DNA of 64,000 nt from an uncultured Collinsella sp. GTDB taxonomy: Bacteria; Actinomycetota; Coriobacteriia; Coriobacteriales; Coriobacteriaceae. Both the position numbers and the translations under genes were made by a program. Positions 43,769 through 52,434 of this stretch are shown here, in pieces. The stretch covers positions 124,001 through 188,000 of the forward strand of contig CATXID010000001.1 of assembly GCA_958369225.1 (NCBI GenBank). Reading direction: 5' to 3'. Numbering within the stretch: the first letter of the stretch is position 1; each line of letters starts with the position of its first letter. The notes under the pieces were generated by a model. It was not told where the DNA came from. It did no database searches and saw only the letters and a program-made list of their open reading frames with translations.

Positions 43769-44602
43769 TTAGCGGATGATGGTCGCGCCTGTCTTGTGCG
43801 AAACGTAGACAGCGGCCTTGTTGATCGCGACGTTGATGAGGATATAGATGACCGCGATAACCAGGTAGACCGACACGAGGGCATCGTAGTTGGTAATGAG
43901 CACGCGGGCGTTTTGCATGAGGTCGGGGTAGCTCACCACGTAGGCGACGGTGGTGTCCTTGACCACGACCACGAGCTGCGAAATCAACGATGGGATGATA
44001 AAGCGAATCGCCTGCGGGAGCACGATCTTAAAGGTGATTTTGGCCTTGGAGAGACCGAGCGCCTGGGCCGCCTCGACCTGCCCGCGCGGTACGGCGTTGA
44101 CGCCGGCGCGGAAAATCTCGGCTAGCACGCCTGACGCGGCGAGCGCGACGGGCAGCGTGAGCATCCAAAACGAAGGTAGCGCGATCTTGTACTGCGGCAG
44201 CACCAAAAAGAAGAAGTAGATGAACAGCAGGCTCGGCACGCCACGGAAGAAATCGGTGAGCACGCGGCAGACCAGCTGCAGCGGCTTAATATCGCTCGTG
44301 CGGCCGAGCATAAGGGCTAAGCCCAGCACCAGCGCGATTGCGCCAGCGGTGAGTGCGACTTTAACGGTGCCCTCAAAGCCGGCAAGCAAGAACTTCCAGG
44401 TGGTGAGGTGCGTGAAGAAATACCAATAGTGGACCGAAAGCTGGCCGGTCACATAAAAGCGCTGCAGTACCAGGACGACGAGTGCGGCGACGGCAACAAG
44501 CGAGATGGCGGTGCCGATGCGAATCTTGGTGCGCATCTTGGGGCCGGGAGCCTCGTAGAGCGCATCGCGCATGGTAAGTGCAGGGGAGGAATGCTTGCTC
44601 AT
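43769..44602 (-). CDS. Polar amino acid ABC transporter permease (GluD-like)
   Basis: A 277-aa inner-membrane permease of the HisM/GlnP type with about five helices after a short N-terminal tail. The coupling (EAA) loop is FRAGVNAVPRGQVEAAQALGLSKAKITFKIVLPQAIR, the family signature. It overlaps the preceding permease gene by 4 nt, so the two are translationally coupled and likely form a heterodimer. Confidence 0.93.
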   Translation of the reverse strand: MSKHSSPALTMRDALYEAPGPKMRTKIRIGTAISLVAVAALVVLVLQRFYVTGQLSVHYWYFFTHLTTWKFLLAGFEGTVKVALTAGAIALVLGLALMLGRTSDIKPLQLVCRVLTDFFRGVPSLLFIYFFFLVLPQYKIALPSFWMLTLPVALAASGVLAEIFRAGVNAVPRGQVEAAQALGLSKAKITFKIVLPQAIRFIIPSLISQLVVVVKDTTVAYVVSYPDLMQNARVLITNYDALVSVYLVIAVIYILINVAINKAAVYVSHKTGATIIR

Positions 44603-45258
44603 CGGAGGATCCTCACCTTCTTATCGATGTAGTTGCCAATGTGGCTCACCACAAAGGCCGTGCCCAGGTAGCCGAGCGCCGAGATAAAGAACGCGGCGAC
44701 GCCGCCGAGCGAGCGCGTGTTGATGTAGCTCACCACGCCGGTGAGCTCCTGCGGCTTAAGCGGCACCTGGCTGCCCAAGGCGGTAGTGAGCATGACGGCG
44801 ATAAAGAGGTTGGTCATGGGCAGCACGCTCGAGCGCAGCGCCTGCGGAATCACGATTTTGGCGAGGATACGGTTAAAGCTCATGCCCAGCGAGCGGGCGG
44901 CTTCCACCTGGCCGACGCCTACGGTGTTGATGCCGCTCATAAAGTTCTCGGAGCCAAAGGCCGAGCCCAAAAGGACCGTGGCGACGATAACGCAGGTGCG
45001 GTAGGGCAGAACGACTTTGAGCGGCGGCAGCGCGTAGACGACGATGATAAGCAACGCGATGCCGGGGATGTTACGGAAGACCTGGACATACAGGTCGCCA
45101 AAGACGCGCAGCGGCTTGAGCGGCGACACACGCATCACGGTGACGGCGATGGCCAGCACCATGGCGATGACAAACGACTCAAGCGTCATGCCCCAGGTTG
45201 CGAGCAGCGCGTCGATATAGTTCTGGCCATAGAGCGACCAGAGCTCGGAGAGACTCAT
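44599..45258 (-). CDS. Polar amino acid ABC transporter permease (GluC-like)
   Basis: A 219-aa permease of the same family with about five membrane helices. The coupling loop is MSGINTVGVGQVEAARSLGMSFNRILAKIVIPQALRSSV. It follows the solute-binding protein gene and its intercistronic hairpin. Two different permeases with one ATPase match the glutamate-uptake GluABCD layout of actinobacteria. Confidence 0.93.
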   Translation of the reverse strand: MSLSELWSLYGQNYIDALLATWGMTLESFVIAMVLAIAVTVMRVSPLKPLRVFGDLYVQVFRNIPGIALLIIVVYALPPLKVVLPYRTCVIVATVLLGSAFGSENFMSGINTVGVGQVEAARSLGMSFNRILAKIVIPQALRSSVLPMTNLFIAVMLTTALGSQVPLKPQELTGVVSYINTRSLGGVAAFFISALGYLGTAFVVSHIGNYIDKKVRILR

Positions 45259-45282
45259 GCGGACCTCCCGCCGATAAGGAAA

Positions 45283-45308
45283 GGGGCTCCCGTGTGTACG
45301 GAAGCCCC
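45283..45308 (-). terminator. Intercistronic hairpin after the binding-protein gene
   Basis: On the minus strand GGGGCTTCCGT...ACGGGAGCCCC forms a stem followed by TTTCC. Such hairpins often let the binding-protein message outlast the permease message. Confidence 0.7.
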
Positions 45309-45396
45309 GACAACTCAGTAAGGAAACAGTTTATCGCAATAAAGCGCATCGTGCGTTTCCGTATGGTTTCGTTGCGGCCGTTACTAGGCTCGCTGT

Positions 45397-46392
45397 CTAG
45401 GCGCCGATCTCGGGCAGCTCAGGAACATTGGTGTCGCCCGTACGGTCACCGATGCAGATCTGCCACAGCTCGGTCCAGGTGCCGTCGTCCTCGATCTTCT
45501 TAAGGAAGTCGTTGACAAAGGCGACGCCGTCGGAATCGAGCGGCAGGCCGATGCCGTAGGGCTCCTTGTTGCCGAAGGGCTTGCCGGCGATCTTGTACTT
45601 ACCGGGCTCGCGAACCAGGGCGCTCTGCTGCATGTTGTTATCGATGACGTAGGCGTCAACGCGGCCCTGCTGGAGTGCCTGGCGGGCCTCCTCGTCGGTC
45701 TTGAACTCCTGCTGGCTGGCCTTGGGAGCGAACTCCTCCAGGATGGCGGGGCCGTTGGAGCCGGACTGGACGGCGACGTTCTTGTCGGCCAGGTCGTCGA
45801 CGCTCTTAATGTCGTCGTTATCGGCGAGCACCAGGATGGCCTGCTGCGTGTAGTAGTAGGGACCGGCAAAGGAGACGAGCTTCTTGCGCTCATCGGTAAT
45901 GGTGTAGGTGGCGAAGACGGCGTCGACCTGGCCGTTCTGCAGGACGGACTCACGCGTGTCCGAGGTTACCTGGGTGATCTCGACCTTGTTCTCGCCCAGA
46001 ATGTAGTTGGACAGGAGCTGTGCGATACCGACATCGAAGCCGCGGGTCTGACCGTCTTTCTCGTTGAGGAGGGAGAAGAGCGTAGAGGTCTGAACGCCAC
46101 CGATCTTAAAGACGCCGGCGTCCTTGACGGCCGTGGCCCAGGTGCTGGCGGCGATGGCGTCGTCATCGGCCTTGGGGCCGTTGTCGACGAGCTTGTCGAA
46201 TGCCTTGGAATCGAGTGTGGTGGAAGCCTCGGTATCATTGGAGCTCTTGGAAGAGCCGGCGGCGGAACCCTTGTCGGCCTCGGCGCTGGTGTCGGAGCAG
46301 CCGGCAAGACCAAGGCCGGCGACGGTTGCGAAAGTGACGGCAACGAAGCCGCGACGGTCGAGAACGACCTGCTGGGAGAGGTTCTTGCTCAT
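45397..46392 (-). CDS. Glutamate-type solute-binding lipoprotein of the ABC transporter
   Basis: A 331-aa family 3 solute-binding protein. The signal sequence VVLDRRGFVAVTFATVAG has a twin-arginine pair and ends in the lipobox LAGC, so it is probably a Tat-exported lipoprotein anchored outside the membrane. A Ser/Thr-rich linker follows. The binding domain includes GGVQTSTLFSLLNEKDGQTRGFDVGIAQLL and ENKVEITQVTSDTRESVLQNGQVDAVFATYTITDERKKLVSFAGPYY, typical of glutamate/glutamine binders. It leads the operon behind a good promoter (46436-46465). The ligand is inferred from family. Confidence 0.93.
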   Translation of the reverse strand: MSKNLSQQVVLDRRGFVAVTFATVAGLGLAGCSDTSAEADKGSAAGSSKSSNDTEASTTLDSKAFDKLVDNGPKADDDAIAASTWATAVKDAGVFKIGGVQTSTLFSLLNEKDGQTRGFDVGIAQLLSNYILGENKVEITQVTSDTRESVLQNGQVDAVFATYTITDERKKLVSFAGPYYYTQQAILVLADNDDIKSVDDLADKNVAVQSGSNGPAILEEFAPKASQQEFKTDEEARQALQQGRVDAYVIDNNMQQSALVREPGKYKIAGKPFGNKEPYGIGLPLDSDGVAFVNDFLKKIEDDGTWTELWQICIGDRTGDTNVPELPEIGA

Positions 46393-46435
46393 GGTAGAAC
46401 ACCTTTCTCAATAAAATCCCTAGCGGTTGAGTAGA

Positions 46436-46465
46436 GTTATACCCTATCGCGCTCAAATGGGTCAA
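46436..46465 (-). promoter_or_regulatory. Promoter of the glutamate-type ABC operon
   Basis: TTGACC (46460-46465) and TATAAC (46436-46441) are spaced 18 bp, 44 nt before the start codon of the binding-protein gene. Confidence 0.7.
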
Positions 46466-46508
46466 CACGAAATAACTCAGAAACATACTTACCTTATGGG
46501 TTATTCTA

Positions 46509-46541
46509 CCTACCAAAAAGGGACAGGTTTATTTTGGCAGG
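46509..46541 (+). repeat. REP-like terminator hairpin, copy 5
   Basis: CCTACCAAAA pairs with TTTTGGCAGG (one G-T-type mismatch) around AGGGACAGGTTTA, followed by TTTTATCTGGGCAAACGCC, as in copy 2. Confidence 0.75.
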
Positions 46542-46661
46542 TTTTATCTGGGCAAACGCCGAATATTGCAGCTGAGATAGCGTTTTGCGGACGGCGTGGT
46601 CGCCCGCAGCGGTCGCTATAATGGCGGCAACGCGACACATATATAAGTAAGGAGATCGCGT

Positions 46662-46727
46662 ATGAACAGTTATTCGTTTTTCGCTCCGACCATGACTTGC
46701 TGTTTTGTCTCAATCTGTAACAGTTAG
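46662..46727 (+). CDS. Possible 21-aa small ORF
   Basis: AAGGAG lies 8 nt before an ATG that opens a 21-codon frame (MNSYSFFAPTMTCCFVSICN plus S). A perfect -10 hexamer TATAAT is at 46617-46622, 40 nt upstream, though no good -35 is seen. The last codons run into the palindrome at 46708-46762. It could be a leader peptide, a small toxic peptide, or a gene truncated by insertion of the palindrome. No family is recognised. Confidence 0.35.
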   Translation: MNSYSFFAPTMTCCFVSICNS

Positions 46728-46762
46728 ACGGGAATTCGGGCCCTAGATGTTACAGATTGAGA
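46708..46762. repeat. Palindromic repeat, CTCAATCTGTAACA type
   Basis: TCTCAATCTGTAACA (46708-46722) is perfectly complementary to 46748-46762, with partial continuation in the loop. The left arm overlaps the end of the 21-aa ORF. Confidence 0.7.
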
Positions 46763-46781
46763 TAATTGAGCTGTGAAAATA

Positions 46782-46818
46782 AAAACCTCCGCAGGGGCGC
46801 TTCCCTTGCGGAGGTTTT
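46782..46818. terminator. Terminator after dxs
   Basis: AAAACCTCCGCA (46782-46793) pairs with TGCGGAGGTTTT (46807-46818), right behind the dxs stop, with T runs on both strands. Confidence 0.85.
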
Positions 46819-46819
46819 C

Positions 46820-48601
46820 TTACTCGTTGAGTAGCCTTACGGCTTCGGCAGCCATGTTCTCGACCGTCATGCCGTTCTGAGCGAGCAGCTCGTTGGGGTC
46901 GTAGCGGTCGGGGAAGCCCTTGGCGATGCCGAAGGTGCGCGTGCGCAACGGCGTGCATGCCAGATAACATGCCACGCGTTCACCCCAGCCGCCGTCCAAG
47001 ATGCCGTCCTCGAGGGTCACGACAGCGCGATGCTCGGCGGCAAGGCTGTCGAGGAACTCGCGGTCGAGCTCGGTTGCGAAGCGCGGGTTGACGAGCGTGG
47101 CTTCGATACCGTACTCGGCGGCCAAGCGGTTTGCCACGTGCTCGCCCAGCTCAAAGAAATCGCCAAGCGCGAGCACGGCTACGTTGCGACCCTGGCGTAC
47201 CACGTTGTAGCGAACGGCGCTGTAGTCGGTGTCCTCGGCGGGCGCCAAATCGGGGCGGCTAACCAGGCCAATGCCCGGTACGCGGATCGCCACGGGATGC
47301 TCGCGGTGGTCGAGCGACCAACTCAGCATGGACAGGTATTCCTCCATGCAGGCCGGCGCCAAGTAGTGCATGTTGGGAAGTCCGCCCAGCATGGAAATAT
47401 CAAAGAACGAAAGGTGCGTCTCGGACGTGGTGCCAAAGATCGACGCGCCAAACACCAAGATGGTTGCGGGGACATCGTTGAGGCACAGGTCGTGCCAGAG
47501 CTCGTCGTAGGCGCGCTGCAAAAACGTGCCGTACACACCAAAGACTGGCTTGGCGCCCGAGCGCGCAAGCGCAGTGGCAAAGGTCACGGCGTGCTCCTCG
47601 GCAATGCCCACATCGACGAACTGTTTGCCGGCGGCAGCGCGAAGCTCGGGTGTAAAGCCCATGATGTAGGGCGTGGCGGCCGTGATGCCCACGACCTGCG
47701 GATCGCGCTCGATGGCAGCGCTCAGGGCCTCGCCCGTAATATCGGCATAGGTGCGCGGTGCGGGCTCGCTCGGATGACCCGGGCAGAGCTTGCGGCCGGT
47801 CGCCATGTCAAACGGACCCACGTGGTGCCAGCGTTCCGGGTCGCTCTGGGCCGGCTCAAAGCCCTTGCCCTTGGCGGTGGAGACGTGCAGCACGATGGGA
47901 TGATCGATATTGCGCAGTTCCTGCAGCGCATCGACTAGGGCCAACACATCGTTACCGGCGTCCAGATAGCGGTAGTCGAGCCCCATCGCGCGGAAAACGT
48001 TGCGCTCACAGGTGCCGTTGCTGGCGCGCAGCTCGGCCAGATTGCGATAGAGGCCGCCGTGGTTCTCGGCGATGGACTGGTCGTTGTCATTGACGACGAT
48101 GATCAGGTTGCTGTCGAGCTCGGCGGCATTGTTAAAGCCCTCAAACGCCAAGCCGCCCGAAAGCGAGCCGTCGCCAATGATGGCGATGACGTTATACGCG
48201 TCACCCGCCAGGTCGCGCGCGTGGGCAAGGCCGCAGCCCAGGCTCACCGACGTGGAGGTATGGCCCATGGCGAACAGGTCGTGCTCGGACTCGTCGGGAT
48301 TGGCAAAGCCAGAAGCCTCACCATAACGCTCCGGATCGATATAAGTGTACGCGCGCCCCGTCAGCGCCTTGTGGGCGTAGGTCTGGTGCGAAACGTCAAA
48401 GACAATCTTGTCGATGGGGGAGTTAAACACGCGATGAAGCGCAACCGTAAGCTCAACGACGCCCAGGTTGGGGGCAACGTGCCCGCCGACGGCAGCGGAG
48501 CTTTCGAGGATTGCCTGGCGGATCTCGCCGCAGAGCAGCGGAAGCTCGGCGCGGTCGAGAGCCTTGACGTCCTCGGGCGTTGTCGTTTGCGTAAGCAGCA
48601 T
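46820..48601 (-). CDS. dxs: 1-deoxy-D-xylulose-5-phosphate synthase
   Basis: A 593-aa thiamine-diphosphate enzyme that condenses pyruvate and glyceraldehyde 3-phosphate, the first step of the non-mevalonate isoprenoid pathway. The cofactor-binding motif is GDGSLSGGLAFEGFNNA ending near NDNDQSIAENHGG. DVSHQTYAHKALTGR is the N-terminal active-site region. DVGIAEEHAVTFATALA carries the catalytic glutamate. It is slightly shorter than the E. coli enzyme, mostly at the N terminus. GGAG precedes the ATG. It is monocistronic. Confidence 0.95.
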   Translation of the reverse strand: MLLTQTTTPEDVKALDRAELPLLCGEIRQAILESSAAVGGHVAPNLGVVELTVALHRVFNSPIDKIVFDVSHQTYAHKALTGRAYTYIDPERYGEASGFANPDESEHDLFAMGHTSTSVSLGCGLAHARDLAGDAYNVIAIIGDGSLSGGLAFEGFNNAAELDSNLIIVVNDNDQSIAENHGGLYRNLAELRASNGTCERNVFRAMGLDYRYLDAGNDVLALVDALQELRNIDHPIVLHVSTAKGKGFEPAQSDPERWHHVGPFDMATGRKLCPGHPSEPAPRTYADITGEALSAAIERDPQVVGITAATPYIMGFTPELRAAAGKQFVDVGIAEEHAVTFATALARSGAKPVFGVYGTFLQRAYDELWHDLCLNDVPATILVFGASIFGTTSETHLSFFDISMLGGLPNMHYLAPACMEEYLSMLSWSLDHREHPVAIRVPGIGLVSRPDLAPAEDTDYSAVRYNVVRQGRNVAVLALGDFFELGEHVANRLAAEYGIEATLVNPRFATELDREFLDSLAAEHRAVVTLEDGILDGGWGERVACYLACTPLRTRTFGIAKGFPDRYDPNELLAQNGMTVENMAAEAVRLLNE

Positions 48602-48829
48602 CGTTGTGGGTTACTCCATGCGAATCGAGCACCGGCGCTCCCTCGGCCGGCACAATTGCACAAGACAGTCTCGCACATTTTGGCGTTTGATATGTGACGG
48701 CGGCGCGGTAATTCGCCAACTGGTGGGGCAAAACGTTTTGTCCGATGCCATACTGATAAGTTCCATGATGATTTTATTCATTGCGTGCAGGCTGTGGCTT
48801 GCCGCCGAGCGCCGCCGGAAGGAGGCCGC

Positions 48830-49366
48830 ATGCCCGATACCGTTTGTGCCGAGAAAATCGCGTGCGAAGTAGACCATGCTGCCCGTCAACTGGCACAGGC
48901 GGGCCGTCTGGACCTGACGCGCGAGTTTATCCAGCATGGCGATGTGACGGTGTATACGCATGTGACCTCGGTGGCGCGGGCAAGTCTGTCCTTTGCCGAG
49001 CGCCTGGGCCGCGTCGGTATCTCCGTCGACCGCTTGTCGCTGCTGCGGGGGGCCCTGCTGCACGATTACTTTCTCTATGACTGGCACGATCCCGACCCAA
49101 GCCATCGACTGCATGGCTTTCGTCACCCGTTTTTTGCCCTGGCGCGTGCGGAGGAAGATTTTGAGCTGACGTCGCGCGAGCGGAATATTATCGTGCGGCA
49201 TATGTTTCCGCTGGTGCCGGTGCCGCCGACGTGTCGCGAGGCATGGATTGTGTGCCTGGCCGATAAATGGTGCGCGCTGCGCGAGACGGTTGCCGGTCGT
49301 CTGCGGCGCAAGGACGAGGCGGACGATGACGTGAGCAGCGAATCGAGCGAAAAGAGGAGAGGGTAG
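48830..49366 (+). CDS. HD-domain phosphohydrolase
   Basis: A 178-aa HD-superfamily protein. The metal-binding histidine and aspartate are in YTHVTSVARASLSFAERLG and LLRGALLHDYFLYDW, with RNIIVRHMFPLVPVPPTCREAWIVCLADKWCA completing the core. This is close to a small family of predicted metal-dependent phosphohydrolases. AAGGAGG lies before the ATG at 48830. Its stop is 3 nt before the next gene, so the two are co-translated. The substrate is unknown. Confidence 0.85.
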   Translation: MPDTVCAEKIACEVDHAARQLAQAGRLDLTREFIQHGDVTVYTHVTSVARASLSFAERLGRVGISVDRLSLLRGALLHDYFLYDWHDPDPSHRLHGFRHPFFALARAEEDFELTSRERNIIVRHMFPLVPVPPTCREAWIVCLADKWCALRETVAGRLRRKDEADDDVSSESSEKRRG

Positions 49367-49369
49367 ACG

Positions 49370-50389
49370 GTGGGAACCGCGATCGATATGGCTTTTGGCG
49401 GCGCGACGCTTGCCGCCTGCCCACTCTCGGCACTGGTGCTCTCGTTTGCCTTTTACGGGTTTTGCGGCTGGGCGTGGGAGTCGACGGTTTGCGCCATGCT
49501 CAATCACGGACGATTTGCCAACAGTGGCTTTTTGCTGGGGCCGTGTTGCCCTATCTATGGTGTGGGCGGCATAGCCTGCTGGCTTTTGCTGCGTGGAATT
49601 CCGGATGCCTCGAGCCAGTTTGTTGCCGCGGCGCTCGTATGCAGCGTGATTGAGTACAGCGTAGGCGTGTTGTTGGAAAAAACAACAGGCGCGCGCTTTT
49701 GGGATTACTCGCACCTGCCGTTTAATTTGCATGGACGCATCTGTCTGTACTGGGCCTGCGCGTTTGGCTTGGGTGCGCTGTGTATTTGCCGTTTAGTGGA
49801 GCCGGCATTGCTGGGGCTGCTTGGCCATCTGCCGGTGCTGATTGTGCGGCTGTCCGCCTTTATCGTTGCGGTCGCGATGATGGTCGATGCGGTGTGCTCG
49901 TTGGCCAGCTGGCGCCGCCTGTCCGATCAGCTTGAGCGTGTGCGCGCCGACCTTGCCGACCGCATCAATGAGTCGCTTGCCGATGCCTCCGACTCCATGC
50001 TCGAACGCATTCCCGATTCGACGATTGACTCGGTGGCGCAGACGCACATCCGTAGCCGTGCCGTTAACGCGTGGCTGGCCGAGCTGGGTGACGCCGCGCT
50101 CGATGCCCTGCGCGAGAAGGCTTCGATGCCGACGTTTATCTCGGATGGTGCTCGCGGCCTGGCGCTCGCTGCCCGCCGCGTGGCCGATGCCGCGCCGAGC
50201 GTGCCCCGTCCGTCGCTCACCCGTCTCCGTACCGGCAGGCGCGCGAGCCGTCCGGTGCCGAGCGTGTCACTCAGCCGCCGCGACCTACGCTTCTTTAACG
50301 CCTTCCCGCGTCTGCGCATCAATCGCTACGAGGGCGTCATCCGAGCTACCGACCTCCGCGACCGCGCCCACGAGCTGTTCCGCCGCTAG
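49370..50389 (+). CDS. CmpB-like membrane protein (putative ABC transporter permease family)
   Basis: A 339-aa membrane protein. The first 190 residues contain about five hydrophobic segments with the family features FYGFCGWAWESTVCAMLNHGRFANSGFLLGPCCPIYGVGG and GARFWDYSHLPFNLHGRICLYWACAFG. This matches the family annotated as putative ABC transporter permease CmpB, for which transport has not been shown. The remaining 150 residues are a charged cytoplasmic tail with helical, Arg/Ala-rich segments. The GTG at 49370 follows the HD gene by 3 nt; the pair may work together. Confidence 0.85.
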   Translation: MGTAIDMAFGGATLAACPLSALVLSFAFYGFCGWAWESTVCAMLNHGRFANSGFLLGPCCPIYGVGGIACWLLLRGIPDASSQFVAAALVCSVIEYSVGVLLEKTTGARFWDYSHLPFNLHGRICLYWACAFGLGALCICRLVEPALLGLLGHLPVLIVRLSAFIVAVAMMVDAVCSLASWRRLSDQLERVRADLADRINESLADASDSMLERIPDSTIDSVAQTHIRSRAVNAWLAELGDAALDALREKASMPTFISDGARGLALAARRVADAAPSVPRPSLTRLRTGRRASRPVPSVSLSRRDLRFFNAFPRLRINRYEGVIRATDLRDRAHELFRR

Positions 50390-50587
50390 TCGGGACGGAC
50401 GCGCTTACGGCTCCCTTGCTCGCGTATTTCCCATTCGTTTCGCGCCCGTTGCTGTGCCGTTTCTAAGATTGCGGCACCGTTTCCATTCGACAACGCAGCG
50501 TTTAACAACGCCGTATCTGGTCTACACCAGTTGCCCCTCGGCCGCATTATGGGCGCCGACAACGTTCATGCGATCAAGGGGGAGCGA

Positions 50588-51865
50588 ATGTACGATACGG
50601 GATCGACAACGTTTATGCTCATCTGCACCATGCTCGTGTTTTTAATGACACCGGGTCTGGCGTTTTTCTATGGCGGCCTGTCCAGGCGCAAAAATGTCAT
50701 CAACACCATGCTTATGTGCTTTGGCGCCATTGGCTTGGTCGGTGTGCTGTGGATTGTTGCCGGCTGGTCGCTGGCCTACGGCGGCGACGGCTCCAGCCCG
50801 TTTATTGGAGGCCTTGACCAGCTGCTGTGCCTGCCGGTGCTCAATCAGGTGCTGCAGGCGGCCGAGGGCAATGCCGCGGACGGTGCCGTCTACCCTCAGA
50901 TCATCAACATCGCCTTCCAGATGGCGTTTGCCATGATCACGGCCGCTATCGTCACGGGCAGCCTGGCCGGCCGCGTTAAGTTTGGTGCCATGACGGCCTT
51001 CCTGGGCATTTGGCTGCTCGTGGTCTATGCGCCGCTCGCCCACATGGTCTGGGGCGGCGAGGGCTCCTTTATCGGCGACATCGTCGGCGCGCTCGACTTT
51101 GCCGGTGGCGACGTGGTGCACATATCGTCCGGTCTTACCGGCCTGATCCTCTGCTTAATGCTCGGCCGTCGTCGCGGTTTTGGCATGGTGAGCTATCGTC
51201 CGCATAACGTACCGTTTGTGGCGCTGGGCGCCGGCCTGCTTTGGTTTGGCTGGTTTGGCTTTAACGGCGGCAGCGAGTTTAAGGCCGACGCCGTGGCGGC
51301 GCTCGCCATCCTCAACACCGTGACGGCCAGCGCGGCGGGCATGGTCTCGTGGCTTGCCGTCGAGCGCGTACACACCGGTCGCCCCACGCTGGTGGGTGCC
51401 AGCACCGGTCTGGTTGCGGGCCTTGTGGTGGTCACGCCGGGTGCGGGCTTTGTCGAGCCGTGGGCGGCGCTGGTCATGGGCCTGATCGTCTCGCCCGTCT
51501 GCTACTTGGCCATCAGCCATCTTAAGACCAAGTTTGGCTACGATGACGCGCTCGACGCGTTTGGCTGCCACGGTATCGGCGGCATCTTGGGCGGCGTGCT
51601 CACAGGCCTGTTCTGCGTGCCGGAGCTCTCGTGGACCGGTAAGGGTGGTCTGTTCTACACGGGCGACATGTCGCTGCTCGTCTCGCAGATTCTGGGCATT
51701 GTGGTGACGGTCGTCATCGTGATGGTGCTCGACTTGGTGATCGCTGCGGTGGTCAAGGCGCTGTTCCACGGCAGCCTGCGCGTGGACGAGGCTGACGAGG
51801 CGCTGGGCCTGGATGCCAGTCAGCACGGCGAGAGCGCATATCCTTCGTTCTCCGGGCTCGATTAG
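50588..51865 (+). CDS. amtB: Ammonium transporter
   Basis: A 425-aa Amt/MEP/Rh channel with eleven expected helices. It starts MYDTGSTTFMLICTMLVFLMTPGLAFFYGGLSRRKN; the latter part is the Amt signature. PLAHMVWGGEGSF, DFAGGDVVHISSGLTGLILCLMLGRRRG (the first conserved pore histidine) and DDALDAFGCHGIGGILGGVLTG (the second) are all present. GGGGAGCGA precedes the ATG at 50588. It is paired with the PII gene downstream, the usual arrangement for gating by nitrogen status. Confidence 0.96.
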   Translation: MYDTGSTTFMLICTMLVFLMTPGLAFFYGGLSRRKNVINTMLMCFGAIGLVGVLWIVAGWSLAYGGDGSSPFIGGLDQLLCLPVLNQVLQAAEGNAADGAVYPQIINIAFQMAFAMITAAIVTGSLAGRVKFGAMTAFLGIWLLVVYAPLAHMVWGGEGSFIGDIVGALDFAGGDVVHISSGLTGLILCLMLGRRRGFGMVSYRPHNVPFVALGAGLLWFGWFGFNGGSEFKADAVAALAILNTVTASAAGMVSWLAVERVHTGRPTLVGASTGLVAGLVVVTPGAGFVEPWAALVMGLIVSPVCYLAISHLKTKFGYDDALDAFGCHGIGGILGGVLTGLFCVPELSWTGKGGLFYTGDMSLLVSQILGIVVTVVIVMVLDLVIAAVVKALFHGSLRVDEADEALGLDASQHGESAYPSFSGLD

Positions 51866-52021
51866 CAGCTCGGCTTTCCCAGGCACCCGACCTTGCCCCT
51901 CAAACCGTCGCTTGCGTACCGAAGTACGCGGCGCTCCTCTTTCGGGGCAATCTCGGGCACCTGGAAAACCCGTGCCATGTGAAGGACAATTCATTTCTTT
52001 TATTGAAGAGAGGAATTCACT

Positions 52022-52360
52022 ATGAAGAAAATTACGGCGATCGTTCGTGCCGAGAAGCTTGAGGTTCTCAAAGACGCGCTGTTTGCTGCCGATGTTCGCG
52101 GCATGACTATCAACCAAGTGCAGGGCTGCGGCGCGCAGCATGGCTGGAAGGAATACGTGCGCGGCAACGAGTTGCTTGTCAACACGATCCCTAAGGTGCA
52201 GTTCACCCTCATCTGCGCCGATGAACATGTCGACGGCATTGTCGAGATTATCTGCAACGCTGCTCGCACCGGTGCCGTTGGAGACGGCAAGATTTGGGTC
52301 GAGCCGGTCGAGGAGGTTATCCGCATACGCACCGGCGAACACGGCTCCGCCGCGGTGTAG
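52022..52360 (+). CDS. glnB: PII nitrogen-regulatory protein with a divergent T-loop
   Basis: A 112-aa PII protein that senses ATP/ADP and 2-oxoglutarate and blocks AmtB when nitrogen is plentiful. It starts MKKITAIVRAEKLEVLKDAL and ends with DGKIWVEPVEEVIRIRTGEHG, the second PII signature. The T-loop reads GCGAQHGWKEYVRGNELLVN. Position 51, which is the uridylylated tyrosine in E. coli, is leucine; a tyrosine occurs at 45. Uridylylation at the classic site is therefore impossible. It follows amtB. Confidence 0.94.
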   Translation: MKKITAIVRAEKLEVLKDALFAADVRGMTINQVQGCGAQHGWKEYVRGNELLVNTIPKVQFTLICADEHVDGIVEIICNAARTGAVGDGKIWVEPVEEVIRIRTGEHGSAAV

Positions 52361-52434
52361 AATCGACCGCCTACCATCCGCAACGTTAAAATGCTGCAAT
52401 GAGGCACAAGACTTGCGTTGCGGATGGACGGATT

